The notes beneath the pieces were generated by a model that saw only the letters and a program-made list of their open reading frames with translations, did not search any database and was not told where the DNA came from. DNA of 64,000 bases from Leptospira bourretii (GTDB lineage: Bacteria; Spirochaetota; Leptospiria; Leptospirales; Leptospiraceae): the NCBI RefSeq assembly GCF_004770145.1, contig NZ_RQFW01000012.1, positions 62,001-126,000 of the forward strand, written 5' to 3'. Position 1 is the stretch's first letter. The number at the start of each line of letters is the position of its first letter. Both the position numbers and the translations under genes were made by a program. This document shows, in pieces, positions 26,844-36,102 of the stretch.

Positions 26844-27197
26844 TTAATAATTTCCTTTCGATTTTTGTAATTCGGTTAAATATGCATCCAAACGATCTAA
26901 TCGTTCTTCCCATAATTTTTTATATTGTTCTAACCACTGATTGGCTTCCTGAAGTGCTTCCACTTTTAAACGACAAGGTCGAAACTGCGCTGCCTTTCCT
27001 TTTTCAATAAGCCCTGCTTTTTCCAAAACTTTCAGATGTTTGGAAATCCCGGGGAGACTCATTTGAAATGGTTCTGCCAATTCGAGAACTGTCGCTTCAC
27101 CAGATACGAGTTGCATCAGTATCTTTCTACGAGTTGGATCTGCCAATGCTTGGAACGTGGCATTGAGAGTTTCTTCCGAATCCTGCAATTTAACCAT
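26844..27197 (-). CDS. ArsR-type winged-helix repressor
   Basis: A 117-residue regulator with the ArsR fold: ALADPTRRKILMQLVSGEATVLELAEPFQMSLPGISKHLKVLEKAG forms the HTH (about 16-61). No metal-binding Cys pair is present, as in the SRPBCC-linked subgroup. First gene of a five-gene unit running down to 23664. Confidence 0.9.
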   Translation of the reverse strand: MVKLQDSEETLNATFQALADPTRRKILMQLVSGEATVLELAEPFQMSLPGISKHLKVLEKAGLIEKGKAAQFRPCRLKVEALQEANQWLEQYKKLWEERLDRLDAYLTELQKSKGNY

Positions 27198-27280
27198 TTA
27201 GATAATTAACCATTTGGTTAAACTAGAAAGAATGGAAGTTTCTGTCAACAGGGTTTTACAGTTGGTTCGGAGAATTTAGC

Positions 27281-27360
27281 GGTACAGATTGGATATCAGT
27301 ATCCCCGCCCGATTAGGGAGGGGAACTAGACCCGCCACCCATTGACGTCCACCTACCACA
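27281..27360 (+). repeat. Dispersed about 80-bp repeat, copy B
   Basis: Starts GCGGTACAGATTGG at 27279 and contains the TATCCCCGCCC-GATTAG-GGAGGGG hairpin and TAGACCCGCCACCC block shared with copies A and C. It lies 84 bp upstream of the ArsR gene. Confidence 0.8.
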
Positions 27361-27547
27361 AAAACCCAGAGAAGAAAATACAATTCTCAAAAATGGAAAA
27401 TTTAATCTTGAGAAGTTCATGTTTCGAATTTCTCTTAAATTGTTTTTACAGAACGATTTAGAAAATAGGAAGAATTCCCAACGAATTCTTGTTCGCTGGG
27501 ATGAAAAGGAAGATTCTTTTTTAAATGAATGGATTGTCCGTTTGGAT
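27361..27547. other. Intergenic stretch without a convincing gene
   Basis: Between copy B of the repeat and the carbonic anhydrase remnant. A 57-codon frame runs on the plus strand from ATG 27419 to 27592 and looks mildly protein-like, but there is no clear ribosome binding site and it overlaps the carbonic anhydrase end. The minus-strand frame 27313-27564 reads through the repeat and is not credible. Confidence 0.35.
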
Positions 27548-28156
27548 TTACGAAGCCCTTCCAATTTTTGTGGCTTCTTTGACTTCTACTAACTTTCCTG
27601 TTTTCACATCGTAATAATATCCATAAACAGGAATGTCTTTGGGAATCAAAGGGTGGTTACGAATTCGTTTGACATCATCAATAACACTTTGTTCCAAATT
27701 TTCAAAAGTCAAAAAAGGAATGAACTTCGCTTCATCGGAGCCACCTGATTCTTCTAAGTTACGCCATCCGTTCGAATCAATGGTCGCTGTTTTCAAACTT
27801 TTGGAAAGGAGGTTCCGTATGATGGGATCAGTGAAAAGTTGCATTCCACAATCTGAGTGGTGGATGACAAAAAATTCTTTAGTTCCTAATAATTTATAAG
27901 AAATGACGAGAGACCGAATGGCATCGTCACTTGCTCGGCCTCCAGCATTTCGGATCACGTGGGCGTCACCTTCGGCAAGTCCTGCTTATTTTGCTGGGTC
28001 TAGTCTTGCATCCATACAGGTGAGGATGGTAAAACTTCTTGCTGGAGGAAGGGCCAATTCCCCTTTTTTCCCAAATTCAGATGCATATTTTTCGTTCGCA
28101 CCGAGGACTTCTTGATGAACTTTGCTTGTTTCTTGTTGGATGAGTGTGTTCGACAT
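27548..28156 (-). pseudogene. Beta-carbonic anhydrase interrupted by an in-frame TAA
   Basis: The frame encodes a full beta-carbonic anhydrase (CO2 hydration) of about 202 residues. The first zinc/catalytic motif TCMDARLDP lies before, and HHSDCGM with the remaining ligands after, a TAA at 27986-27988. The reading frame is otherwise unbroken: [25 protein letters not shown]. Homologues have a Tyr codon there as I recall (DPAKYAGL), so a single base change TAT/TAC to TAA explains it. Without suppression only a 56-residue fragment would be made, though a GTG at 27958 might allow translation of the second part. Start taken as ATG 28156. Confidence 0.85.
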
Positions 28157-28462
28157 AATGGAAATAAAATTCACTATAACGAAGTAGACAAGAAAACCAA
28201 TTTTGGATCCAAGATTTCCGGTTCAGATTTGTACAGTGGATTTTACAAACGGCCAAAGGACTGGAGATGTACCTTTAAGATTGAAATTTTGTGCCAGGGA
28301 TACGAAGGGCTTGGTCACCTGCCATCGTTAGATGGTAGGTGACGGGAGCGAACGCGGACCCCGGAGTAGCCCGGTCAGCTACTTTGAGAGTCCGCTCTTG
28401 TTTTTATTTGAGGCACCATAAAAGAAACACAATCGTTCTATTTTGTGGTGGGTGAATGTGGA
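28157..28462. other. Intergenic stretch with two hairpins
   Basis: No credible gene. AT-rich sequence with the likely promoter of the carbonic anhydrase, then the structured element at 28314-28395. Confidence 0.4.
28314..28395. other. Structured intergenic element (two stem-loops)
   Basis: GTCACCTGCCATC-gtta-GATGGTAGGTGAC (28314-28343) is a 13-bp stem with one wobble. It is followed by a nested stem: GCGGAC (28354-28359) with GTCCGC (28390-28395), enclosing AGTAGC/GCTACT. A T-rich tail (TCTTGTTTTTATTT) follows on the plus strand, so it may be a terminator or a small structured RNA. Confidence 0.5.
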
Positions 28463-29551
28463 TTAACTTGCTAATGGATAGTCGATATAACCTTTTTCAT
28501 CAGCTGTATACAATGTTGTTTGATCAAAAGAAACCAATGGAATGTTTTTTTGAAATCTTGTGACTAAATCAGGATTGGCTAAAAATGGTTTTCCAAATGC
28601 AACTAAGTCTGCAAGTCCAGAAGATAAATCTTTTTCAGCTCGTTCTGCATCATAACCACCACTAAGGATGAGTGTCCCCTTGAATGCTTTTCTGATGTTC
28701 TGAACTGTTTCCGGTTCTACCTTGGGAGCACCCATAGAAGAATGATCTACCAAGTGGATGTATACAACTCCAATTTCATTTAATTTTTCAGCTAACAATG
28801 AATATTCGTCATGAGTTTCAGGAAATGGAAAAAGATCGTTAAAGGCCGTATATGGAGATAAACGAATGGCCGTTTTTTCTTTGCCGATAGCATTACTCAC
28901 TGCCGTTGCTACTTCTAAAATAAAACGAATTCGGTTTTCAATGGAACCACCATATTCATCTGTTCGTTGGTTTGAAGATGGATGCAAAAATTGTTCTAAT
29001 AAATAACCATTGGCTGCATGCAATTCAACTCCATCAAATCCTGCTTTGATTGCATTTTTGGATGCTAAAACAAATTCTTCGATAGTTTCTTTTAGTTCTG
29101 CTTTTGACATTTCTTTCGGTGTAGAGTGTTCTTTCATTCCGTCTGTGTCAGTCCACATTTGTCCTTTGGCAAGGATTGCCGATGGCCCAAGAACTTTCGC
29201 ACCTTTCGGTAAATTCAATTCATGTCCGATACGACCTGTATGCATGAGTTGGACAAAAATTTTACTTCCTTTCGCATGCACTTTGTCTGTGACTTTTTTC
29301 CAGGCTTTTGTTTGTTCTTCTGAAAAAATTCCAGGGATTCTCGCATAACCAAGACCATTCGGAGAAGGAGAAGTTCCTTCTGTCACGATGAGTCCCGCTT
29401 CCGCTCTTTGTTCGTAATAAGTTGCAACGATTTCTCCTGGCACATTTCCGATGGAACGGGAACGGGTCATGGGGGCCATCACCACTTTATTCTTTAAGGT
29501 AAGGTTTCCTAACTTCGCTTCTGAAAATAATGATTTCACAAGGTTCTCCAA
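28463..29551 (-). CDS. Old yellow enzyme family alkene reductase (NemA-like)
   Basis: A 362-residue FMN-dependent ene-reductase of the OYE family, which reduces activated C=C bonds or nitrate esters with NAD(P)H. Motifs: NKVVMAPMTRSR (FMN site, about 20-31), HTGRIGHE and the active-site GVELHAANGYLLEQFLHPSSN with the H..N pair, then RLSPYTAFND and the phosphate-binding LILSGGYDAERAE. Full length and apparently intact. Confidence 0.93.
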   Translation of the reverse strand: MENLVKSLFSEAKLGNLTLKNKVVMAPMTRSRSIGNVPGEIVATYYEQRAEAGLIVTEGTSPSPNGLGYARIPGIFSEEQTKAWKKVTDKVHAKGSKIFVQLMHTGRIGHELNLPKGAKVLGPSAILAKGQMWTDTDGMKEHSTPKEMSKAELKETIEEFVLASKNAIKAGFDGVELHAANGYLLEQFLHPSSNQRTDEYGGSIENRIRFILEVATAVSNAIGKEKTAIRLSPYTAFNDLFPFPETHDEYSLLAEKLNEIGVVYIHLVDHSSMGAPKVEPETVQNIRKAFKGTLILSGGYDAERAEKDLSSGLADLVAFGKPFLANPDLVTRFQKNIPLVSFDQTTLYTADEKGYIDYPLAS

Positions 29552-29639
29552 TTTTGATTTACTATTTAGGAAATAGACTACGATATGAAGTGATTTGATA
29601 TTGCATTTATTTAATATTAAACTAATTTTCCAAAAAAAA

Positions 29640-31667
29640 TCATAAATCCAACCCGAGGATGGTTAAGTCGTCCTGGCGATCCTGACCATTTAGAAAGTTT
29701 TGTAGTGTTTTTAGGAGATGGTCCACCACCCCATCCAAACTGAGAGCACGTGTGGATTGGAAGAGGTGGTAAAGCGATTCCTCACCAAATTCTTCATCTT
29801 TCGAGTTAAAAGCCTCAAAAACACCGTCAGTAAAGACAAAAAGCCGATCTCCCTTCTCAAAGTTTATTTCGGATTGTTCATAGTGGATTTGTTTTTTGAG
29901 CCCGATCATCCTTCCCGTTTTTGAAAGAAGTTGGATTTTTTCTTTCTGCACCAGTACAGCTGCAGGATGGCCTGCGGATGCATATTGGATTTTTTTTTCG
30001 ATCAAATCGATATCGAGGATCATTGCCGTCAAAAGACTATTCAAAGAAACAAAGTTATCCATAAACTCTTCATTAAAAATCTCCAAAACTTTAGCAGGTG
30101 GTAATTCAAAGTTTTTGATAGGATCATACAAACCTTTGATTGCCATAGTGATCATTGCCGCATGAACACCATGGCCTGTTGCATCAGAAATTAAAATTCT
30201 ATACTTTGAGTCTTTGAGAAGGCTTAAGTCAAAAAAATCACCACCCACTTCCGATACAGGAAGATAACGATACACTAAATTTAATTTTTTGATGAGATTG
30301 GAGTCAATGGCCAAGGAATTCTCTTGGATTTTTTTTGCAACGAACAGGTCTCGTTTCATTGCATTGAGTGTACGATTCAAAGTGAAGGTTCTTTCTTTTA
30401 CTTTTTCCTCTAAATCAAAATTGGATTTTTCTAAACTAAGTTTTACTTGTTCTTCTGCAGTTTCTTTTTCTCTAATGATGGTATGATAACGATCCGCCAG
30501 TGCAAACGCAAGTAACATCATTTCAGCCGCTGATCCATATTGTGGGCCATCAATCGTAAAGGAATTGGTAGGGAGATAACCCAATGCACGCAAAGTAGAA
30601 AGAATCAAAGCAAAAAACAAAAATGCAAATGCTAGAAGGAAAAAATAGGCGATTCTCTGCCTTTGGAACGAACATACTATACCAATGATTAAAATCCAAA
30701 GTGATGTAATGGTATGGCTAAACACTAAAGTTTTGATCCAGAATTCAAAAGAATAAATATATAAAATAGGCAATCCGATTTGGATCAGAATCAATATTAT
30801 GCTCAAACGATCTAGTTTGGGAATGATCTGTTTGGTATTTAACAAACTTCGCATAAAAATTAAAAACAGGATTAATACAACGGAAATAAAAAGATTCACC
30901 GAATATTGGTCCATCCAAGGTGAAAATTTCCATAAATATTCCGAAGCAATTCCGTTATGCGAGGCAATCGTAAACGCAGTACTAGTAACCACTAGAACAT
31001 ATAAAAAATAATTTTTGTCTTTCAGGATAAAAAACAAAAACAAATTGAATAGAGCCATCGCAAATGCAATTCCAAAGTATATGGCTTGGATGACGTGATC
31101 GTTGATTTCATGGCGATCATAGAGATCTTTATTCCATAACTGAATGGGAAGATTGATGGAGTTTGGCGACTTTACTTTGAAATATACAATCGCATTAGAA
31201 TTTTCCGGAAAAGAAATGGGAAATACAAAAAATCTGCTTTGGTAAGGGCGATTCAACATGGGAACCGAATATCCCGAAGAAATCTTTTTAATTTTTTTTG
31301 GGTTACGAAAATAAAAATCCAAAGTTTTTAATCTTGGATAAGAAACAACAAAGGTAACCTCTTTAGAAGAAAAACTTTGATTTTCTAACGAAACCCTTAA
31401 CCAATAGGTTGAGTTTGAATAGGAAAAATTGAAAGCTTCCTTCGAAGATTTAACTTTCAGAAATTGTGATTCATATTTTGGTGAAACAATATCTTCGAAG
31501 TTCAATTGGTTTGTTTTATCTTCCAAAACTAATATCGAATTTGTAAGATAAAGCGGAGAAAAATCACAATCTTTGATGTCGATTACAGAGTCTTCGGCAT
31601 CAATTTGAGAAGTTGCTAAAAACAAAACCAAAACAAAGAGAAATCTTTTTTTATGAATCAAATTCAT
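29640..31667 (-). CDS. 7TMR-DISM sensor with SpoIIE/PP2C phosphatase domain
   Basis: A 675-residue membrane receptor: signal peptide (1-24), extracytoplasmic 7TMR-DISMED2 domain (about 35-175, with YWLRVSLENQS), seven TM helices (about 190-390), a coiled coil (395-435), and a cytoplasmic SpoIIE-type Ser/Thr phosphatase (about 450-675). Phosphatase metal motifs are seen as VGGDFFDL, DATGHGVHAAM, FTDGVFEAF and DDLTILGL. Such proteins sense an external ligand and act on anti-sigma or STAS regulators. Overlaps the upstream gene by 4 bp. Confidence 0.92.
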   Translation of the reverse strand: MNLIHKKRFLFVLVLFLATSQIDAEDSVIDIKDCDFSPLYLTNSILVLEDKTNQLNFEDIVSPKYESQFLKVKSSKEAFNFSYSNSTYWLRVSLENQSFSSKEVTFVVSYPRLKTLDFYFRNPKKIKKISSGYSVPMLNRPYQSRFFVFPISFPENSNAIVYFKVKSPNSINLPIQLWNKDLYDRHEINDHVIQAIYFGIAFAMALFNLFLFFILKDKNYFLYVLVVTSTAFTIASHNGIASEYLWKFSPWMDQYSVNLFISVVLILFLIFMRSLLNTKQIIPKLDRLSIILILIQIGLPILYIYSFEFWIKTLVFSHTITSLWILIIGIVCSFQRQRIAYFFLLAFAFLFFALILSTLRALGYLPTNSFTIDGPQYGSAAEMMLLAFALADRYHTIIREKETAEEQVKLSLEKSNFDLEEKVKERTFTLNRTLNAMKRDLFVAKKIQENSLAIDSNLIKKLNLVYRYLPVSEVGGDFFDLSLLKDSKYRILISDATGHGVHAAMITMAIKGLYDPIKNFELPPAKVLEIFNEEFMDNFVSLNSLLTAMILDIDLIEKKIQYASAGHPAAVLVQKEKIQLLSKTGRMIGLKKQIHYEQSEINFEKGDRLFVFTDGVFEAFNSKDEEFGEESLYHLFQSTRALSLDGVVDHLLKTLQNFLNGQDRQDDLTILGLDL

Positions 31668-33415
31668 TTGGATTCTTCTGTCTCAAATAAATCAATGGAG
31701 AACATTTGGTTGTTTTTTGCAAAAATACAAATGCCATCAAAACTAACCGACAACCCTTTCGGACCAGGGAGTATTTTTTGTTTCAGCTCTTTTCCATTGG
31801 GTGAGAGTAAAATAAGTTCAATTTGGTCTTCTTCGCTATATTCATCAAAAAAACTCAAAATCAAAATTGTATGTTTTCCATCAAAGGTAAAAAGGGAAAT
31901 CACTTCACTTTGGATTGGTTTTTCAAAAACTACATTCCCCAAAAAATCAATCATACGAATTCCAGAATGATCGGCCGTGATGATGATCCGATCTTCTGTT
32001 ACAATCACCGGTGATTTGGCATTACCGAATGAATGTGGTCCAAGAGTATCGGTTGTGCTGAAAGGAAGATCTTTGATTGTATTGAGTTCAGAATCCAAAA
32101 GAAGAGAACCATCCAAAGCAAATGGTAAATAAATCCCGCCAGGAAATTCTACAGGTGGAGAAGCCAATTCCCGCACCAAAGAAATTCCAGAACTATGTGT
32201 TTGTTCAAAGAGTTTTTTCTTTCCTGTATTTGCCGATTCAACAATGGCATAATAAAAGTATAATTGGAATTGTGAATCGATAAACACTGGATGATAAGGA
32301 GAAAAATATTGGAAAACTTCTTCACCAGTTGGACTGATTCCCAAAATTCCTTTTAGAGTATGGAACAAAAGATTTCCGGACTCTGTTTCAAAAGCTCTAC
32401 CAGAAAAAATCTCAAACTTTGGCAATGTAATTGTTTTCTTTAGTTTTCCAGAATTCAAATCATAAACATGGATTTGTGATTGGAAAGGAAGATACAAAGT
32501 ATCAGAAAGAATCGTAAAATTGAAATTATGTACGATTCGATTTTCTGAGACATCACGTTCTTCAGTTGAAAGGATTTCATAACAATGAAAAGCAAGTTTG
32601 ATTGATAGAATAAGTTTACCAGAAAGATCATAAATACAAAGTGTATCCGGTCGATTTAGTTTTGAATAATATTCTGAACCTTTTTGGAATCCTTGGTAAG
32701 AACAAAGATAACCGGCTTGGTAAAAAAGAACTGGAATTTCTATCCCATCGACAAATGGTTTTTGAATTTTTTCCTTCCAAAGCATTTGTTTTTGATTAAG
32801 GTCAAATGATTGTAGAAAATAGTTTTCTTCGCTATAGGCAATACATACAAATTGATCCCTTCCGATGAATTCAGAGGCAAAAAACGATTCATTTTCCTCC
32901 AATTGGAATAGTAAACGTGAGGACTGAGGAAACCATTTTTTTTGAATTCCTTGGAACTCCAAGAGAAATTCTTTTTGAAACCATTGGCGTAACCAGCGTT
33001 TTACGGAAGATGGTAAATTCGGATCTCGGTTGAGGAATAAAACTTTTAGTTTTTCTGTTTCTGTTTTAGAAAGAATTTCCAAAACCTCTTCAAAGAATGA
33101 GTAAGGAAATAAGTTTTCCTTTGCGGCCACGAGACGAGAAACAGTGGGGTTACGAATCAATTCTGAACGCTGGTCATCAATTCGTTCTGCTGTCTGTTCG
33201 TAAAACTCTGGATAGGTGGATCTTGGGTCACCAGTCCCTCTGGTTTTGATCCACCAGAAGCTATGGCAATCCTTACATTCATAAATTTCTTTGAATCGAT
33301 TCAGGGAATTTCCTACGATATCATCGGTGGGAAATTGGTATGTCAACCTTTCATCACGAACGGGTTCTAAACGTGAAAATTGGCTGGATCCTTCTTGACA
33401 AAATAAACAAGACAT
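31664..33415 (-). CDS. Zinc-ribbon plus beta-propeller-like protein of unknown function
   Basis: A 583-residue cytoplasmic protein (no signal peptide). Two Cys pairs (C3/C6 and CKDC near 51-54) probably make an N-terminal zinc ribbon. From about residue 180 repeated beta-strand blocks (for example LYLPFQSQIHVYDLNSGKL and LIILTADHSGIRMIDFLGNVVF-type segments) suggest a PQQ/WD-like propeller. I do not recognise a named family. It is translated just ahead of the DISM-SpoIIE phosphatase with an ATGA overlap, implying the two work together. Confidence 0.7.
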   Translation of the reverse strand: MSCLFCQEGSSQFSRLEPVRDERLTYQFPTDDIVGNSLNRFKEIYECKDCHSFWWIKTRGTGDPRSTYPEFYEQTAERIDDQRSELIRNPTVSRLVAAKENLFPYSFFEEVLEILSKTETEKLKVLFLNRDPNLPSSVKRWLRQWFQKEFLLEFQGIQKKWFPQSSRLLFQLEENESFFASEFIGRDQFVCIAYSEENYFLQSFDLNQKQMLWKEKIQKPFVDGIEIPVLFYQAGYLCSYQGFQKGSEYYSKLNRPDTLCIYDLSGKLILSIKLAFHCYEILSTEERDVSENRIVHNFNFTILSDTLYLPFQSQIHVYDLNSGKLKKTITLPKFEIFSGRAFETESGNLLFHTLKGILGISPTGEEVFQYFSPYHPVFIDSQFQLYFYYAIVESANTGKKKLFEQTHSSGISLVRELASPPVEFPGGIYLPFALDGSLLLDSELNTIKDLPFSTTDTLGPHSFGNAKSPVIVTEDRIIITADHSGIRMIDFLGNVVFEKPIQSEVISLFTFDGKHTILILSFFDEYSEEDQIELILLSPNGKELKQKILPGPKGLSVSFDGICIFAKNNQMFSIDLFETEESK

Positions 33416-33548
33416 ATCGTTTCAGGGAGTATAGGTCTATCTAGGAATAATACGTAAGTCAAGCCAGATTCATACCCAAGGAAATAAAGAAATCCAACAC
33501 TTAGTTCTTGGCAATTTTTTTCCAAAATTTGAATCTTACCAATCATCC

Positions 33549-34820
33549 ATGTCGATTCTCCCTAAGACATACGAAGCATTATTTGCTGACCTAAAAAGGT
33601 TGGAATCAGAAAACCAAGTTTTAAAACAATCTTTGGAAGACAAAGATGTAAGCCACACAAACCTAATCCATGCTCTGCAATTCACGCAGTTTTCAATTGA
33701 TACCATCTCTGAATCCATTCTTTGGTTGGATTCAAAAGGCAATTTTGTTTTCGTAAATGACGCCGCCTGCAAAAACTATGGTTACACAAAAGAAGAATTT
33801 CTTTCCATGCAAATGTTCCAAGTTGATCCATTGTTTGATCTCGAAACATGGAATGCACATTGGCAGGAAATCTTAGATCGTAAAACATTTTCTATCGAAA
33901 CAATTAACCAAAGAAAAGATGGTATTTCTTTTCCTATCGAAGTTACGGTGAATTTGGTGGAATATGCTGGAAAACAATACAATTGTGCCATTGTTCGCAA
34001 TATCACAGAACGAAAATTAGCAGAAACAAATTTAAGAGAATCTGCAATTCGTTTGGCAGAACTCAACTCATCAAAAGATAAATTTTTTTCCATCATTGCG
34101 CATGACTTACGTGGGCCACTTGGCACCCAACGGGAATTTACCAAAATTTTAAGCGAAAAAGATTCTAAATTTTCTGAAATCGAAAGAACAACTTATTTGA
34201 AAATGTTGGAAGAATCTTCTGACTTAGTGTATTCGTTACTCGAAAATTTATTGGATTGGGCTAGATCTCAAAGTGGAAATATAAATTACCAACCAGTATC
34301 CATTCAATTTTTTGACCTCGTCGAAAGAGTGATTGGTCTTTTGGCATTATCAGCTAACAAAAAACAAGTAACCATTTTAAATCTTATTCCAAAGGACCAA
34401 GTTATTTTTGCTGATTTATTTATGATTGAAACTGTAATCCGCAATTTAATTTCCAATGCAATCAAATACAGTATTGCCAATACCGAAGTAACGGTAGGAG
34501 TTTTACAACAAAACAAGGAATTACATTCTAATACAAATTTGGAATTTGAAAATCCCACAACAAAGTCTCCAGTGAATGAATTCATTTTCTTCGTTAAAGA
34601 TAGAGGAGTGGGAATGAAGCAGGAACAAATCGATAACCTTTTTCGATTGGATCAAAAATCTTCAACCAAAGGTACGGCGCAAGAACCGGGAACAGGACTT
34701 GGACTCATTCTCTGCAAAGAGTTTTTAGAAAAACAAGAAGGTAAAATTTGGGTAGAAAGTGAACTAGGATTGGGTTCTACTTTTTTGGTTCAATTAGTAC
34801 AACACACAAAAACAAACTAA
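33549..34820 (+). CDS. PAS-domain sensor histidine kinase
   Basis: A 423-residue soluble histidine kinase: N-terminal coiled coil, a PAS domain (about 45-165, FVFVNDAACKNYGYTKEEFL and a PAC end NCAIVRNITERK), HisKA with phospho-accepting His in IIAHDLRGPLGT (near 185), and a HATPase domain with NLISNAIKYS, DRGVGM and GTGLGL boxes. No TM segment, so the signal is probably internal. No response regulator gene is adjacent. Divergent from the gene at 31664. Confidence 0.93.
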   Translation: MSILPKTYEALFADLKRLESENQVLKQSLEDKDVSHTNLIHALQFTQFSIDTISESILWLDSKGNFVFVNDAACKNYGYTKEEFLSMQMFQVDPLFDLETWNAHWQEILDRKTFSIETINQRKDGISFPIEVTVNLVEYAGKQYNCAIVRNITERKLAETNLRESAIRLAELNSSKDKFFSIIAHDLRGPLGTQREFTKILSEKDSKFSEIERTTYLKMLEESSDLVYSLLENLLDWARSQSGNINYQPVSIQFFDLVERVIGLLALSANKKQVTILNLIPKDQVIFADLFMIETVIRNLISNAIKYSIANTEVTVGVLQQNKELHSNTNLEFENPTTKSPVNEFIFFVKDRGVGMKQEQIDNLFRLDQKSSTKGTAQEPGTGLGLILCKEFLEKQEGKIWVESELGLGSTFLVQLVQHTKTN

Positions 34821-34904
34821 CATCATTCTAAATTTTCAAAATCAATTATCTTTCTAATTTTCTTTTTTTCTAGATTCTATTTTTCAAAAATTTATTTTTT
34901 ACCA

Positions 34905-36047
34905 ATGATGAATCGAATATGCAAAAAATTATTTCTAGTACTTGCCTTACTAGTCACACCAATCTTTGCTCAAACTCAATCCAATCCTCCAGAACCAAAT
35001 TTGGATTCAAAACCTAAATCTTCTTCCATACTTGGTAAAGGATTAAAAGTCATCGAACTTGCTGGAGAATTTGCACAAACACCTTCAGAAGGTGGGCCAC
35101 AATCGGTATCGAGTATTCTCAATTCTTCCCGTGTGGCAGCAAGTTTTGTCAATTCCGGCACGGCAAACAACCTGAACCCTCCAGGGATTATTACCGAAAG
35201 TGCGGAATCAAGACCAACTTCTACAGTATCACCTCGAATCAAATATTCTCACCAAATCTCTGAAGATTTTTTTATCGGATTGGTTTATGCAAAAGGAGAA
35301 CATTACAATGATACAAGAACCAGTTTTAGTACAAATGGATTGTATTTGAACGATCGAGTTCGATCAGGAATCAATGAAGTTGGATTTAAAATTGGCGTTG
35401 GTCCTTTAAATTTTCTAACAGAAACAAGTTCACATGAATTTAGTTTTTCTTATTCTGAATTATCTTCCAAAGGACCATTTCAATCCTTTCAATTAAAATT
35501 TCCTTTTTTAAGAACTGGCGAACAATCTGTAACGGAAGGTTATGCATTATCAACAGGAACTGTTGAGTTTCGGACTAAAAATTATGGAATGAACTACGGT
35601 TTTGTGACTTCAATTACCGATTGGTTAAACTTTTATATGATGGGTGATCTTATCGTATTTGCAGGACAATTAAAACTAGCCTCTTACGGGATTGAAAACT
35701 CTTCAACTGGCACACTCAATTCGAGTAACCAAGTTGTATTTAGTACACCTGTTACCAAAACAGACTTAACCATATTTCAATCAAAGGAAGGTTTGGCTCG
35801 TGGACTTGGTGGGGCTTCGGTTTCTTTTGAGATGGGACTTGTTTGGAAATTCTTTGATACCTTTGGTTTAAAGTACGGTGGATTTTACCAAATGTCTTCT
35901 TTTAGTGTCTCAGAAGTGACAGGTTATAATTTAGGACCTGGAAAAACTCCCGTGGAACTCAGCACAGTTCCCAATCTCAATTCCTCACAAAGTGCCAAAG
36001 AATATGGTTCTTTTGGAGTGAATGTTTCTATTGTGAAAAACTTTTGA
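34905..36047 (+). CDS. Exported, probable outer-membrane beta-barrel protein
   Basis: A 380-residue protein with a clear signal peptide (MNRICKKLFLVLALLVTPIFAQ). The mature part is rich in alternating hydrophobic/aromatic strands (DFFIGLVYAKGEHYND, NYGMNYGFVTSITDWLNFYMMGD) and ends in a beta-strand with terminal Phe (SFGVNVSIVKNF), which is the usual C-terminal signal of outer-membrane barrels. No named family recognised. Confidence 0.7.
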   Translation: MMNRICKKLFLVLALLVTPIFAQTQSNPPEPNLDSKPKSSSILGKGLKVIELAGEFAQTPSEGGPQSVSSILNSSRVAASFVNSGTANNLNPPGIITESAESRPTSTVSPRIKYSHQISEDFFIGLVYAKGEHYNDTRTSFSTNGLYLNDRVRSGINEVGFKIGVGPLNFLTETSSHEFSFSYSELSSKGPFQSFQLKFPFLRTGEQSVTEGYALSTGTVEFRTKNYGMNYGFVTSITDWLNFYMMGDLIVFAGQLKLASYGIENSSTGTLNSSNQVVFSTPVTKTDLTIFQSKEGLARGLGGASVSFEMGLVWKFFDTFGLKYGGFYQMSSFSVSEVTGYNLGPGKTPVELSTVPNLNSSQSAKEYGSFGVNVSIVKNF

Positions 36048-36102
36048 TTCTTAACTACTGTCTTAATAGTAGCGATACTGATCGCAAAAATAGGATTCAC
36101 TC

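Noticed and set aside
27313..27564. Minus-strand frame of 83 codons between ArsR and the carbonic anhydrase
   Set aside because: It runs through the dispersed repeat and ends in a Gly/Ser/Pro run caused by the repeat; no ribosome binding site.
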